Shown: positions 1 through 13,100 of the stretch, piece by piece | Numbering within the stretch: the stretch's first letter is position 1 | How the letters are laid out: the number at the start of each line of letters is the position of its first letter | From: Zhengitettix transpicula | Taxonomy: Eukaryota > Arthropoda > Insecta > Orthoptera > Tetrigidae | DNA length: 64,000 nt | Direction of reading: 5' to 3' | Assembly: GCA_037074705.1 (NCBI GenBank) | Contig: CM073596.1 | Span: forward strand, 57,130,001 to 57,194,000 | Program-made: the position numbers and the translations under genes | The notes under the pieces: model-generated | The model's input: the letters and a program-made list of their open reading frames with translations, nothing else | Database searches by the model: none | Told to the model about the DNA's origin: nothing

Positions 1-741
1 GGATTGCTTATAACTTCATAAATATTGAGATACCATATTATATATAAATACATCAGATGATTTATGAATATCTGTCAAATCCAAACTTATTGCTGAATCT
101 AAGAAGTACAAAATATTCAATGTTTGATAGTGGGTTAATATAATGAGTTCCCTGTAGTTGTAAATAATAAAAATAGGTTAAATGGATTTTTAAAAAAATT
201 ATTGTTAGAGATAAAGAAATTTTGATAGGTAAATAGTGTGTATATGTAATTAGCTCCAAGCTAAATTGTAAAAATAAAGGCAAATTAGCATACATGTGAA
301 TGACTGTCTCCTGTCCTTTACGTGAAATCTGTATGGTGACTTGTAGCAATAATTATATTAACATAATAAAGTTAAAAGTTTATTAAAGCAGGTTGAACAA
401 TTAAGAAGCCGAGTGGTTAAAAATATATCACTTAATGAAACAGAATGGGGAAGTTTCTGAAGCACCAGACAAAAACATTGATGTAGGAAAAAAGAATTTA
501 TCATGTTGAGGAAGAGGCAAGAACAAAATCTACTTCACTGCCAATCAGAATAAAAATATTACTATATAATGAGTGCTGGGAACAGTGAATGAAGCTGTAA
601 AAATACATATCAGGAATTGAAAAAATTAAAATTATATATAATATTTTATTATCCTTTACTACAGAGGAAAATAAAGGAAATTACTACTTCTACAGGGTTA
701 AGTATAATAATTAAGTAATTATATAAAGTAGATAAAAGACA
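1..741. other. AT-rich intergenic DNA, no gene seen
   Basis: Very AT-rich sequence with stops in all frames. The only longer open frame is low-complexity and resembles no family I know. I see no RNA gene or clear repeat boundary here. Confidence 0.6.
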
Positions 742-1000
742 AAATGAAGTGATAAAAATACCACATAACGTTTCAGGAATCATCGTCATTAGATTAAAAA
801 CACAAGTGCCCTGAGAGACAACTGCAGAACACAGTTTATGAGCTCAAAAGTGAAGCTGAAACTCAATGAAAATGGGAAAGAAAATCTAACAATAAGGTAA
901 CGTAACTATTGTTGAGATTCATATTTATCAGTTGGTATGTTAATTTCTGTGTGGCTGAAGAAAGGAACAAAGTTTCCAGAAACAATGTGTGCTATTTAAA
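742..1000 (-). repeat. Diverged copy of interspersed family E3
   Basis: The block from ATACCACATAACGTTTC through ACAACTGCAGAACAC to AATGGGAAAG and AACAATAAGG aligns in order with the better copies near 3.6 kb and 63.6 kb. It is heavily diverged. Just after it, at 955-983, is a plus-strand CTGAAGA ... GAAAC segment, the hammerhead-like core otherwise seen on the minus strand of E3 copies. No coding capacity is visible. Orientation is given so that the hammerhead-like core of the intact copies reads forward. Confidence 0.55.
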
Positions 1001-3550
1001 CCATCACTTCATTTTGTTCGTCATTTGACTATTTTATACAATTATTATATCTTAAAACAAACTTGTATTTTCATTTTGTTAGTAATAAAGGATATAAACA
1101 TTAATCAGTACATTTCAACATTGAAATGTAAGACAAAGCATTAAAGTTATTTTTAAAGGAAATTTTGGTAAAAGAGAGAAAACCACATTGTAGAAAGAAG
1201 CCCTCCAAAATTATATTAAATATAACCACATACATTTATTTTAACTATAATTAAACATTTTGCAAACACTTAAAAGAAATGCCTATCATCATCAACTGGA
1301 TAAAAAACCTGAAGATAAAAATAAAACCAAAGAATAACATATTAAAGATCATTAAATGATGAACAAAACCAGTCAATAAAAAATTACCTGTCACAATTAT
1401 TTGAAATTAAATACTAGTTTACTTGCATAAATTCACTCCTTACTCACATATGCTATAATAATCTGGGCTTATTTATTCTGAAACAGAGAGAATTTCCCAG
1501 GCAATGTTAAAATACTGTAAAATCAAACTAACAAATTTACTATTCTAATATGTATTATTAATATATATATATATATATATTTATCAGACATTACTATTAA
1601 TTGCTTAACTGACAATAAAGTCCATAATGAATTAAGCAATGTTGAAGTAATATTATGGAACATGCCAAGAAAGGTAATTTATTATAGATGGCATTATTAT
1701 AATTTATGTACTAATAATGTCCATACCCCTGAAGCCTCACAAAACTAAAGGAGGATCCAAAAACATGATGAAAAAAGATGAAATTAAATAATATTCATAG
1801 GAAAAATAAGCAGAAGTACAATAATTTGGTTAACTGCAATTAATATTAAAATTGCAGAAAATCTTTTTACCTTTAAACTGTGTGATCATTATAGTGGAAA
1901 CTTTTAATGAAATGTGGATATTCTCATAACCAAAATGGAAATAGTCCAGGACACCTTTATGAAAAGGGAAATTAAAATAAAAATGGACTGAATGTTGTGG
2001 CTTTAACCGATTCAGAAACAGGATTCTTTTTAGGGCTGATAGTAATATTGATTTGAAATAATGGCACTGGAAGCTTTTGGGTATCAGAAGAAAGTTCCTC
2101 AACATTGCATCTTTAGTATGGGGGATGAAGGAACCTCTACGGCAGTGTTGTGAGAGAGACATGGAAATAAAATTGGAACCTGAGTCATTGAACCTTTGGA
2201 TGATTTAATAATTTCTGTTGTTTTATCTCCAAAAAATAAAAAAATCGAATTACATGTTTCAAAGTATCAAGCTTTGGCAATTATAAATGAAGGACAAGAA
2301 TTCTTCAGCATTTGCAAGTAATAATATAATATGGCCGATACTGGAAAACAATTATGCAAAGTTTGTGGAAGCTTCATAAAGAACCTGAGCAAAGGAATAT
2401 GAGAAGAAGTTGAAACAAGAAAACTATTTGGGGCCATTTTGAAAATTTCTATCCTTGGAATGAACACGTTTTTAGCTTAAATAATATTTAAATATAAATT
2501 AACGTTGTGGCCAAGTTGAACCAAAATTTGCTATGAACGAAATATCTAATTAATTTATAATATAATTCCATTTCACAAGTCTTCCAGAAAAAAATACTTT
2601 ACGAGTAATTTTAAGGTCCTGTATATGGGCGTTTCAGAGAAGAAAAACCATTACCATTTTGAGTGAATTAGTGAGGTGTGAAAGCAAGAGAAAAGGTTTA
2701 CATCACCGTTTCTTTCCTCGACACGGAGACTCCGGCACGATCTCCGCCTCTGGAATCTCTCCAGGACGAGGAAGTTCACACTTGACGCGCCAGGAACCTG
2801 CAACGTGAAAAACAAATCCAATCAGCTTCTACTGAAATAAAGGCAAAACCTCTGTAAACTTGTATATTAAAATATAACGAACCTCGTGTTGTTATTTTTT
2901 CTTCTCGCACTTCCTGGAACTTGTTCGTGTTTTAGATAACGTGACTTGAGCCTGGTGGATCCACCCACACAATACCGTAACAGATTCCTCTAAGACACAG
3001 CGGACGCACGAGTCTCACCATTCACCATCCTGCTCGCACCTCAACATTCGTACACGACAAATATTATTTAGATATTCTCGTAATAAATGATTTAGAAGAA
3101 CTTGAAGGTGCATGTGAGCCACGTGCTGACCTGCGTCCTCGTGGTCCCGTGCCATCGAACCAGGCCTGTTCACTTCCGCTACGTCGTGGTGTCGAGGCCA
3201 AACAACGAACTGGTCAAAAGAATCCCACGGAAAATTCTGTAAATATCTCGAACTACGTCGAGGCACGATCTGGTCGACAATTCCCGTGTTATAATTTGCT
3301 AAATATTTGCATAAATCCTATTACTATTATTTTACTCATTGCTATATGGTTACTTATATATATTAATTTTTCCAAAAAAAATTCTTTATTGGCAATTATT
3401 TTACAGGTATTTTTTGACGTTAATAAAAAATATTTTATAACTTTTTTCTAGAAGGAATTATGTTAATTTCGTAGTGCAGTTTTCTAAATAGGGTGTTTAT
3501 AGGTATTCATGAATCAGACCAAAATAAAATGAAAGTAATTTACGTCTGAT
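1001..3550. other. Intergenic DNA, no gene recognised
   Basis: Mostly AT-rich with a short TA tract near 1561-1580. A less AT-rich island lies at about 2700-3290, with one 83-codon minus-strand frame (3015-3266) and an overlapping plus-strand frame. Neither shows a recognisable domain or a flanking splice pattern, so neither is called a gene. Confidence 0.5.
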
Positions 3551-3930
3551 AGAAAATAATGAATAAGAAAGGTAGTCAACACAGACAAAAAATGGGTAAT
3601 ATAAATACCACACAACGTCTCTGGGATCCTTGTACATTTCGTCAGGTGCTGCTATGAAGAGCCAAGAGAAACACAACTGCGCTGTTCAGTGGACGACACT
3701 CAAAAGCGACGAAAACACAACGACAATGGGAGAGCCGAAGGGGTGGCGTAACAATAAGGGAGCAACGACAGTATTGAGAACAAAAAGTTTAGCGTCATAA
3801 TAAGGAATCATAGCAATTGTTGTGTTTCTTAGTGTCTGTTTGTACATTTACAGCTGTGATGTTGAATTTAATGAGAAGCATCTCTGGAATGAGTCTGGGA
3901 TTGTATCTGGTGTCAACCAAATGTATGTTT
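3551..3930 (-). repeat. E3 family copy
   Basis: Shares a collinear ~330 bp block with 63549-63830: CACACAACGT, GGGATCCTTG, AACACAACTG, ACAATGGGAGAGCCGAAGG, GTAACAATAAGG, AGTGTCTGTTTGT and AGAAGCATCTCTG in the same order. On the minus strand it contains CTGACGA (3645-3639) followed by a short hairpin and GAGAC (3621-3617), a mutated form of the hammerhead-like core seen in other copies. The short open frame at 3817-4041 is an accidental frame in this repeat and its flank. Confidence 0.75.
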
Positions 3931-4049
3931 AGAACTGTTTATATGTTTGGATATCAATTTGTGTGGTTTTTATATTACCCACTTTTTTTGTCTTTTATTG
4001 GTTATCTTTATTATTCAGACCACGATAAGCTTATTTTATAATATAATAA

Positions 4050-4400
4050 ATTAGAAATGTATAGGAGTTAAATAAATTAATCAAATCTGTACGTTAAAGA
4101 TCTGAATACTAGTAAAACAAAATAATTACAATATTACGACGTTTCGACCACAATTTTGGGACATCATCAGTTACATCAAATATGTACGATAGAAAACTGT
4201 ATATAAATAAGACAATATAACATAATATTACGACTTTGGACCCCAATTTTGGGAATTCATCAGGTAACAGACCAAAGGAAGCTAGTTATATAATATAATT
4301 ATTTAGAAATGTATTACAGTTAATTAAATTATTCTAATATGTACGATAGAAAATTATTATATAAATAAAATTTAATAATTACAATATTACGACGTTACTT
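4050..4400 (-). repeat. Tandemly repeated segment with two hammerhead-like cores
   Basis: Units sharing GAAATGTAT, TGTACGATAGAAAA and CAATATTACGACG recur with a spacing of about 255 bp and contain related half-units. On the minus strand, CTGATGA (4170-4164), a CCC...GG hairpin and GAAAC (4145-4141) occur in hammerhead order. A second copy has CTGATGA (4263-4257) and a better hairpin (CCCA/TGGG), but its GAAAC position reads CAAAG. Tandem hammerhead-bearing repeats are known from Penelope-like elements and retrozymes; assignment to either is inference, since no reverse transcriptase lies nearby. Confidence 0.55.
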
Positions 4401-4483
4401 TTTAATTTTTTTCCCCTTTGATTCTAGATTGTTCGAAATAAAATTACTATCCTCCGCCTTCTCTCTCCCCCTACATTTATTTC

Positions 4484-4555
4484 TCCCCATTGGTCTAATG
4501 GTCTGCGTCTTGGTTCTTCGTTGCAATGGTCGCTGGTTCGAATCTCGGTCGCTTC
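4484..4555 (+). other. tRNA-like segment (tRNA-derived SINE head or tRNA pseudogene)
   Basis: Contains a good RNA polymerase III box A match (TGGTCTAATGG, 4491-4501) and a box B match (GGTTCGAATCT, 4535-4545) at tRNA spacing. The T-stem has at least two mismatches, the acceptor ends do not pair well, and no clean anticodon stem is visible. A functional tRNA gene is therefore unlikely. The box pattern resembles tRNA-Gln/Glu-like sequences. A tRNA-derived SINE promoter is the main alternative. Confidence 0.4.
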
Positions 4556-4639
4556 TAAAATTTATTAGGAATTTAGTAGGAATCCTCTCTTTTGGACTTT
4601 TTTTTTCAATATTTTTTTTATCATTACCTCAGGAAGCAG

Positions 4640-6960
4640 CCTGATTTTGTGCACTACCTCATTGTCCTGAGGCTAGTATCGAGACTTTATCCCGTCATCT
4701 CACCTGTACACTGTCAGACAATACGTCGTGGTTATCTTCACCTCCTCACTTCTATAACCTTCATTTTCCTCTTACACCTTAACCTCTTATGAGACTGCCC
4801 CGGACACTGAGTATCCGGGTCAGGCGACAAGAGACAGATGAAGAGCTAATGCAAAGGTGTAACAACTTGTTATGACGTCACTTTCTCATTCTGTGTGGAT
4901 ATTAAATAAAAATTACTGTTTATATGTTCATTTATTTTGCAGTACAAATAGCAACACTGTATCAGATGCAAGAATAATTCTACGCGTCTTACAACATCCA
5001 CGTACGTATGTATGAGAACCTTGAAGCAAACGCGGCACCCACCAACATTCCCACGGGGACGTTTCGTCTCGCTGGTTCAACAACTTATTTAAAACTGTGC
5101 GCGTTATACTCATTTCACGGGCTGTAAGGCGGAATGTAGAAAGGCAGGGTTGGAGAAAGGCAGGAATAAAGAGAAATATAGGAGGGAAGAGAAAAAAATG
5201 AAACATAGAATTAACGAAAATACAGGAAGGAAGAAAAAAAGAAAAAGGCAGAACGAAAAGAAGGAAATATATAAAGATGATTAACTGAATCCTTCCTCAC
5301 CTGCAAAACTGATCCAGGCTGTGAATCTCGAATTTTTCTTCAAAGTGCAGAAATTTGCAGAGGATGACAAATTAATGAAACTTAAGAAATCATCAATAAG
5401 CACAGAACGTGTCGGCTGAATAAAAAAGCGTAAATAAAGGAAGAATCGTCGTTATTTATTCAAGTTCAAATTTTGAGGTTAGATACTTTTGAGCGCGAGA
5501 AATGTTACTTTAAATTGACTAATTGTAGCCCAGTTTATGCATATTTTTTAATTAATCGTGTATATTTTAATTTATGCTTTTGAAGTTTTAAAGACATGGT
5601 TATTTAAACATTTAAAATTAAATATCTGAAGACTTCGCTCTTCTTAAGTTCAGGTCGACGTGGACATTCTTTGTACGAGGAGCCGTTGTTACGTCCTCCG
5701 CAGTGAATAGAAGAATCTGTTTGAAACTGTATCTTCCACGAAGGAATAGCAGACAATCCTTTTAGTGTCATCTCAAGGATGTGGGTGAAGCTAATCAACT
5801 CGGTTGTTACCAGTACTTACGGATACAGGGAGAATCTTCTCTAGGAACGATTTGTGAAATAGTTTCACGAAGGCAGTCTGCATCATCCAGTTCTTCGAAC
5901 TTAACTTAATTAACGTAAAAATCCAAGGAAATCTGTGAAGCATTAATTAAGCATGAGAAAAAAGTATACTCTTTACACGGAGCCGCAAGTTCTCATTATT
6001 CACGTTCGTAGGCAACCACGCATCAGTTGCGTCATTTGGGTTGCCTGCCTGACAGGCGCGTTTGCAAAATAATCTGGAGCGAAGTCAGGAGAAAGGAAAT
6101 TATGAATTGATTATTCTAGTTCAGGTTCATCCTCAGAGTAATATCTTAGAGTCTCTTCACAACTGGGGAGCGATGATAAAAGTTAAAGAAAAAATCAATA
6201 TGCCATTAAACAGGAGGAGGAGAATGAGCGGTGCAACAGAAGAGTCAACAGAAATAACAAAGCAAAATAAAAAAAAATGAATAATTTAAAACTCACGACG
6301 ACACTTCCTTGTCATCAGGTGTTATAAAGTAAAATGAGTGAAAGCCATTGAAATGGTTGCTTGCACACATAAAGAGAAGTAAAAGACACCAGCCACTATG
6401 TAACACAAAGAAATGAGGAATTACTATGTTTTGGGTCCACAAAATATGAATTAGCGTATACGTAAAAAATGAAAGAAAAGTAAAGAAAATCCTTTCATGT
6501 ATTACGTGATTTAACGGTAAATTTATGTGATGGGCTTCAAGTTTGATGACGTCGTCCCGAAGTTGGTGGAGCATCACGGTCAAAGGAAGAATTGTGGACG
6601 GTAGGACAGTGGGAATTAAAATTTCGTTTATGCTTCATGCTGTATTTAATCAACTATAATATATATTGTAACACATCAACGCGCGTGTCCGCTCATATAG
6701 ACGTAATTTTGTGTCTTTATTGTTGAGCTATTAACAACAATTGAGACGGACGAGCTCGATTGTCGTTGCCCTGAAAGGGGATCCTCCACGTCGGGCGCAG
6801 ACGTTCTACAAAATGACAATGAAAGCCACGTGTTGAACAGTTCAAACCACGCCTGAAGAATCTGTTTCATCTTCGTTAAATAAAAATATTAAAATTATCC
6901 AAGTATGATGATTTACCTGACAAAAATAACCTGGCGCCAAAACTTTTATTCTTGAGACTT
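4640..6960. other. Intergenic DNA, no gene recognised
   Basis: Several 60-95 codon frames occur on both strands but none shows a family motif, a supported start context or splice partners. A GATGACGTCGTC-type stretch near 6544 recurs at 7010-7024 and 9088, suggesting old repeat remains. Confidence 0.5.
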
Positions 6961-6964
6961 TTCA

Positions 6965-7160
6965 TCTTAATACGTGATTAAGAAGTTAATTTCCTAAGAT
7001 AGGTTTCATGTACGACGACGTCGTTCGATTAAGAGAAGTACAGAAAATAAGAGCAATCAGGACTAGATAAACAGGTGAACGCTATAAAACCTGAAAGAAG
7101 TGTGATTTTAAACAACAACGGACGAGTAAAGTAGTAAGAAGAGAACATTAGCAAACGTGT
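6965..7160. repeat. Diverged duplicate block, copy 1
   Basis: Shares an ordered set of short matches with 7765-7975: ATTAAGA near the start, a GACG-rich stretch, AGAGAA with AAGAG/AACAATGAGG-type sequence, ATTTTAAACAACAA, then AGAACAT and AAACRTGTCATAG-like sequence. Identity is low, so this is an old duplication or two copies of one repeat family. No coding potential is seen. Confidence 0.45.
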
Positions 7161-7764
7161 GATAGTTATGAGAAGATATAGTGGAGAAGATATGGAATGA
7201 TAATTGGTGAATATAATAAATTAGCGTGTAATGAAATAATAATAATAATAATAATAAAGACTGCCATTACACAGAAATCGGAAAATTAGTGGTGGAAGAC
7301 AAGAGGATAAGTATTATGACAGAATTACTAAACGGAAACAAAATAATGAGGAATAAAACTGTGAATAAATTAAACCACACTACGTAAAATTCCTAGTCTT
7401 TATGTGGGTTAGTTAAAGCATAATCAATGAAAGCTGTTACACATTTTTTGCTTGCAAACAGAAGGAATGTAAACAGAAGCAGAGAAATTAAGGCGATGAC
7501 CAAAGTAGGTTTAGAACCGTAAATAACCGCGAAGGTTACTACATTAATCCCAGGGAATTTCATATAAAGCATAATATTCTACAAGTTCCCCCGCGTTGGC
7601 CTTCGAGCAGAATAAAGTTGAATTTAAAAGGCTCCTGTGGACGCCATCAGCCACCACGGAACTCAAGGAAATAAACAATTGGTATAATTTAGATTCACAG
7701 AATAAAACATAGTTGAAATTATAATAGACTTTATACTAATAAATAAATTAACAAACCTTTGCAC

Positions 7765-7975
7765 GTTATTAAGACGGTAATTCCCTCATATGGGCTTCAA
7801 CGCTGATGACGGCGGTTCAGGCGGAAGAACAGTTCACTTAAAAGACGAGTAGAGAAAAGAAGAACAATGAGGATCAGATAAGAAGTTGAGCGATATTTAT
7901 TTTAAACAACAATAGATGAGACCAGTATGAAGAAAAGAACATGACCAAACATGTCATAGAAGATAAAGACGAGTG
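7765..7975. repeat. Diverged duplicate block, copy 2
   Basis: Second copy of the block at 6965-7160, about 800 bp downstream in the same orientation. The best-preserved part is ATTTTAAACAACAA followed by a GA-rich stretch and AGAACATGACCAAACATG. Confidence 0.45.
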
Positions 7976-9890
7976 TGAGGTTATAGTCGAACGAAGTGAA
8001 GCCTGAAATGAAGTTGGATTATATAAAAATTGTATTAGTAATAAGATTACACCATTACATACCCTTAGAGAATTGGTTTAAATATAATTTGATATAATAA
8101 AGTCAATGGAAATTGGTATTGGAAACAACTGATGGACATACGTTCTAAAAAAAAGAATTAGAAAAAACGAATAAAATATTGAGGATTTTATAAATAGAAA
8201 TAAAATGAAGTTGTATTGAATATATTTTTGAGGGAGAACGAATAACTAAGGCTAATAAAATCAGACAAAAGTAAACAATAATAATAATTATGGAAGAAGC
8301 TAATACGGAAATAAAATGCAGGAAACAGTAGGAAGGAAAAGTATATATAGAAAGGTGAGAAGAAATCGACGACCAGGATTATATAACGAATTAGTACAGT
8401 ACTTAGGTAAATTAGAAAAAATATGGAATTATAGATAAGAGATTAAGGAAATTATTAGATTAATCACAATAGTGTCTTAGAATGAAAGGATTAGTAAAAC
8501 TTCACAAGGACAGTTTAGATCTCCTTACGGAAGGAAGAAAGTATGACGTAAAAAATTATGGAGAAGGTAAAGAATGAATAAAGGATATAGAATCCGTAGA
8601 TAGGGAGTTAGTATTGGTAACTTTTGTCCAATACGCATATAAAGATTGTTTATGGATTAATAGGAAAAATTGGGATAAGGCTAAGAAATACACAACTTTT
8701 TTTAAATAGGATAAATTTATTTATTGAGAATAGTCATTTTAAATAAAAAGATGAATATTACAACTGATGGAAGGAAATGTGTCGGTATAACAGAACAGAA
8801 ATAATTATGATGAAATATAAGGCTGTATCTAAGTGATTATGAATAGTGAATAAGAATAGAAAATAAGATGAAAAATTAGAAAAAAAAAATAATAAATAGA
8901 TATATAGAAATAAAAAAAGAAAGAAGATGGTGTTTGTAACAATAAAGAAGGGAGGGTAAAAGAAGTTAAGAGGAGGAATGGAGAGAAAGTAGAAAGGGTT
9001 TTGAATTTATAAAGATGTAGGCAAACGTTAGGAGATAAATATAAAATTTTAACAGAAAATTTGCCTCGAATAGAGTTGGAAGTTAGATGACGTCGTCTCA
9101 GGAAAAGCGTAGGGACGGCACAGGCGGATAAAGAGTTCCATTAAAAAAGGGAAAATAGAGAAAAATAAACACTTTTAGATCAGAATTAAGCATCTGAGAG
9201 GAAGAAACTAAGATTATTTGTTTCAATTCAATACGCATGCTGGAGTTCTTCCACAGTTTCCTTTATTACATGCTAATGGCAACTCCAAAGTGGTCATACA
9301 GTATACTCTTGCAGTAAGGTGCTTTCGTTAACAAGTTGAATACAGGAGCATTAGACAGTAATTGAGGAAAAGGAAAGATCATTCATTATTTGGATTATCA
9401 AAGATTGAAGTCTTTCCCGGTGTAGTTGTTCAATAAATAGTTCTCGGTATTCACACGGGGTTTGCATATTTATATTTAAACGCAACGTCGTTTTCAGTGT
9501 TCATCTGAGACTTACTGTAGTTTTTTGTTAACATTTTTTTCTTAAGATGGTTGCCGTTTAACCTTTTATATAAATCATATTACAACCAAAACGACAGTTT
9601 TATTTTATGCATTAACGGAATGTAGTTTTTTTTTACCAGCAAATTTAAATAATAAATTAGAATGTGTTTATTCCGTATTTAGATAATTGTTAAATCATTA
9701 AAATCATTTATTATTTTCCTCAGCCCTCAGCTGCGGTTCTAAACAAATTTATTCAGAGTAAAATGGGAAAAATAAAACGGATGATTTTTAGTCAATGAAT
9801 GTCGCTGATCAGATGGAATGTCTTTACTTTAATCTTTGCGATTTATTCTTCTTATTTTAACGGAACAAGTCAGCGTCTTTTTTCCTCGTA
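7976..9890. other. AT-rich intergenic DNA upstream of HSP70
   Basis: Purine-rich, AT-rich DNA dense in stop codons. No gene, RNA or sharply bounded repeat was recognised. A small direct duplication (GACGAAGGACACT) lies at 9893-9924. Confidence 0.5.
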
Positions 9891-10138
9891 TGACGAAGGA
9901 CACTCAACATGACGAAGGACACTAAAGTAGTTAATTCAGAAAACCAAGTCTTTGAAATCCCAGCGTGAAAACTGTCGTAGGCGATGACGTGCATGGACTT
10001 TGACAGTACAACGTCGGGAGGAATATCTTTGACGTTGTTGTTGCTATATTCTCGCTTCTTTATCTCGAGACATGTAAAATTTGCAGTAGTTTCGAACCCT
10101 CCGGTAAAATTCCTCCACCGTCGCCGTACCGGGTCAAG

Positions 10139-13100
10139 ATGGTTGAGAGGGTCCCTGCCATCGGCATCGATTTAGGGACCACCTACTCCTGTGTTGGCGT
10201 TTTCCAGCACGGGAAGGTGGAAATCATCGCCAATGATCAGGGAAACAGGACGACGCCCAGTTACGTGGCCTTCACAGAGACGGAAAGGCTGGTTGGAGAC
10301 GCGGCCAAGAACCAGGTACGGTGACGTCACTACACTTTGCCCTCAAAAATTACATACTAACATCAAGCAAGTAGACAACGTCATTGGATCAACTTTGAGG
10401 AGTGGGCGTATTACTAAAACGTACATTATTTTTTGGTATAGGAATGTATGGTCGGAAGTACCGCGTCGAGTGTTAAGTGGTCTGCGCAGTGATCCGTAAT
10501 CCGTGTTACTGTGCATAAAATGCCAAGTCCGGTAATTAAACAATTTACCACAATTAAATCTTCCTATTGAGTTTAGAATGACGCGAGTAGATCCCCAACA
10601 TGTTTATCCTAAGAAAACTAACATGAGGAGGTCTTCCAGGTGCATGTACTACAGTTACACAAACATGACTGGAATTGCGTGTAAGCAATGGTTTCATGTT
10701 TCATGAGGAGCAACCGCGATTATCAGGGGTTACTTTGGGGCCTGACTCACCCGCACGTTGACGTTTCCTTTATGTGCCGCGAGTGTGTTTTTTTTTCTGT
10801 GCAGGCGGCCATGAACCCCACCAACACCATCTTCGACGCGAAGAGGTTGATCGGGCGACGTTTCGAGGACGAAACGGTGCAGCGGGACCGGAAGCACTGG
10901 CCCTTCCAAGTGGTCAACGACTCCGGAATTCTCAAGGTGGAAGTGTCGTACCACGGCGAGAAGAAGCGCTTCAACCCGGAAGAGATCAGCTCCATGATAC
11001 TGTCTAAAATGCGAGATACGGCAACGAGTTACCTTGGCAACACTGTGAACGAGGCCGTAATCACTGTACCAGCCTACTTCAACGACTCTCAGAGACAGGC
11101 CACCAAAGATGCGGGGGTCATCGCAGGAATAGAAGTCCTCAGGATCATCAACGAGCCCACGGCGGCCGCGCTTGCCTACGGCCTCGACAAGAACCTCAAG
11201 GTGCTGTAAAATAATAATAAACTGTATTACTCTTATATCATAGCAAAGTTTCGAATAAAAAGTAATATTAACTCTTATAATTCCATCTGACAGTCTCTGT
11301 GTAGTTGCTCCTCGTGCTTGTTACGAAGACCGCTACTTTGAAAGCGGTAATGTGCATGTATTTTTGCCAACCGAAGATTGTGTGCTTCTCAGGGCGAGCG
11401 TAACGTGCTGATCTACGACTTGGGTGGCGGCACCTTCGACGTGTCGGTGCTGACGGTTTCGGAGGGATCCCTGTTCGAGGTTCTGTCCACCGCCGGAGAC
11501 ACGCACCTGGGTGGTGAGGACTTCGACACTCGTCTCGTGATGTACTTTGTAGAGGACTTCAAGCGGAAGTACAAGAAGGACCTGAGTGGCAACAGTCGAG
11601 CTTTGCGGCGCCTGAGGACTGCGTGCGAGAGGGCGAAGAGGACGCTGTCCGTCAGTTCGGAGGCCAGCATCGAGGTGGACGCCCTCGTCGGCGGCTTAGA
11701 CTTGTTCACCAAGATCACCCGAGCCCGCTTCGAGGAGTTGTGTTCGGATCTGTTCCGGTCCACCATACCGCTGGTTGAGCAAGCGCTCCTCGACGCCAAG
11801 CTCAACAAGAGTAAGATCGACGACATCGTGCTCATCGGCGGATCCACGAGGATTCCACGGGTGCAGAACATCCTCCAGGAGCTGTTCAGGGGTGCGGTCA
11901 CATATCATGCACATCACGTTTGCTAGTACATCGCGTTTAATACAAAAATGCAGGTCTAAGTGTTAGTTACAGATTTTACCGTTTACATTAACATGAAGTC
12001 CATTTCATAAAATATAATAAGATTTAAATTGGTACAAATAAATAAAACAATTAATGTAGATAAAACATAATCACGTAATCGATACTTCATTACAGTTTCT
12101 CCCATTTTCTGCATGCAGTGCATTTATTCGTTTACCTTCCGCCCGTAGGAAAGCCGCTGAGCATGTCCATCAATCCCGACGAGGCCGTGGCTTACGGCGC
12201 CGCGATCCAGGCGGCGATCCTCAGCGGCGACTCCAACGCCAAACTCCAAGACGTGCTGCTGGTGGACGTGGCGCCACTGTCTCTGGGCATCGAGACGGCG
12301 GGAGGCGTCATGACCAACCTCGTGGACCGCAACACGCGCATCCCTTGCACCTTTTCCAAGGTGTTCTCCACGTACGCGGACAACCAGATAGCCGTCACTG
12401 TGCACGTGTTCGAGGGCGAGCGCGTCATGACCAAAGACAACAACCTTCTGGGAACCGTCGACCTGATGGGGATCCCACCGGCACCTCGGGGCGTACCCAA
12501 GATAGAAGTCTCGTTAGACATCGACGCCAATGGCATCTTGGCGGTTAACGCCAAGGACATGAGCACGGGAAGATCTGAAGGCATCACGATCCACAACGAG
12601 AAGGGTCGACTCACGCAGGCAGAGATCAAGCGCATGCTGGCCGACGCGGAACACTTCAAGGAGGAAGACGAGCGCATCAAGGCTCAGGTCTCAAATAAAT
12701 TTACATCAGTATGCGGGTAAAACCACGTGGTTGGGGTAAAGAAAAATACTGCTTCAAAAATTTTCATGACTTACTAACCTTGCATAAGTGGCTAAATTAT
12801 AGTAAATTTTTCTATTTAAATGGGGATTAGGTATAACTGAGGAGTCGATCACAGAGTGTGCGTGAAGTTACACTTTTAAACAGGACAGCCAACGTACTCA
12901 CCTCATTCGTGAAAATGTTGGGTGAATGATGATGTGTGTGATGACAGGTGATTGCGAAGAACAAACTGGAGTCGTACGCCCTGGGGGTGCGCCACGCCCT
13001 GCAGGAGCGAGGAGGACGCCTGTCAGACAACGAGCGTCAACTTGCGACCTCCACGGTCAACGAGACGCTGCTCTGGCTGGAGGCGCAGTCGGACGCCACC

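Noticed and set aside
9700..10138. Heat-shock elements upstream of HSP70
   Set aside because: I looked for alternating GAA/TTC units with 2-bp spacing and found only isolated half-sites with wrong spacing.
10191..10499. Alternative-frame ORFs across HSP70 exons (also 10774-11007, 11413-11901, 12192-12680)
   Set aside because: They are shadows of the GC-rich HSP70 coding frame; only the frame with [15 protein letters not shown] and GGSTRIP has family support.
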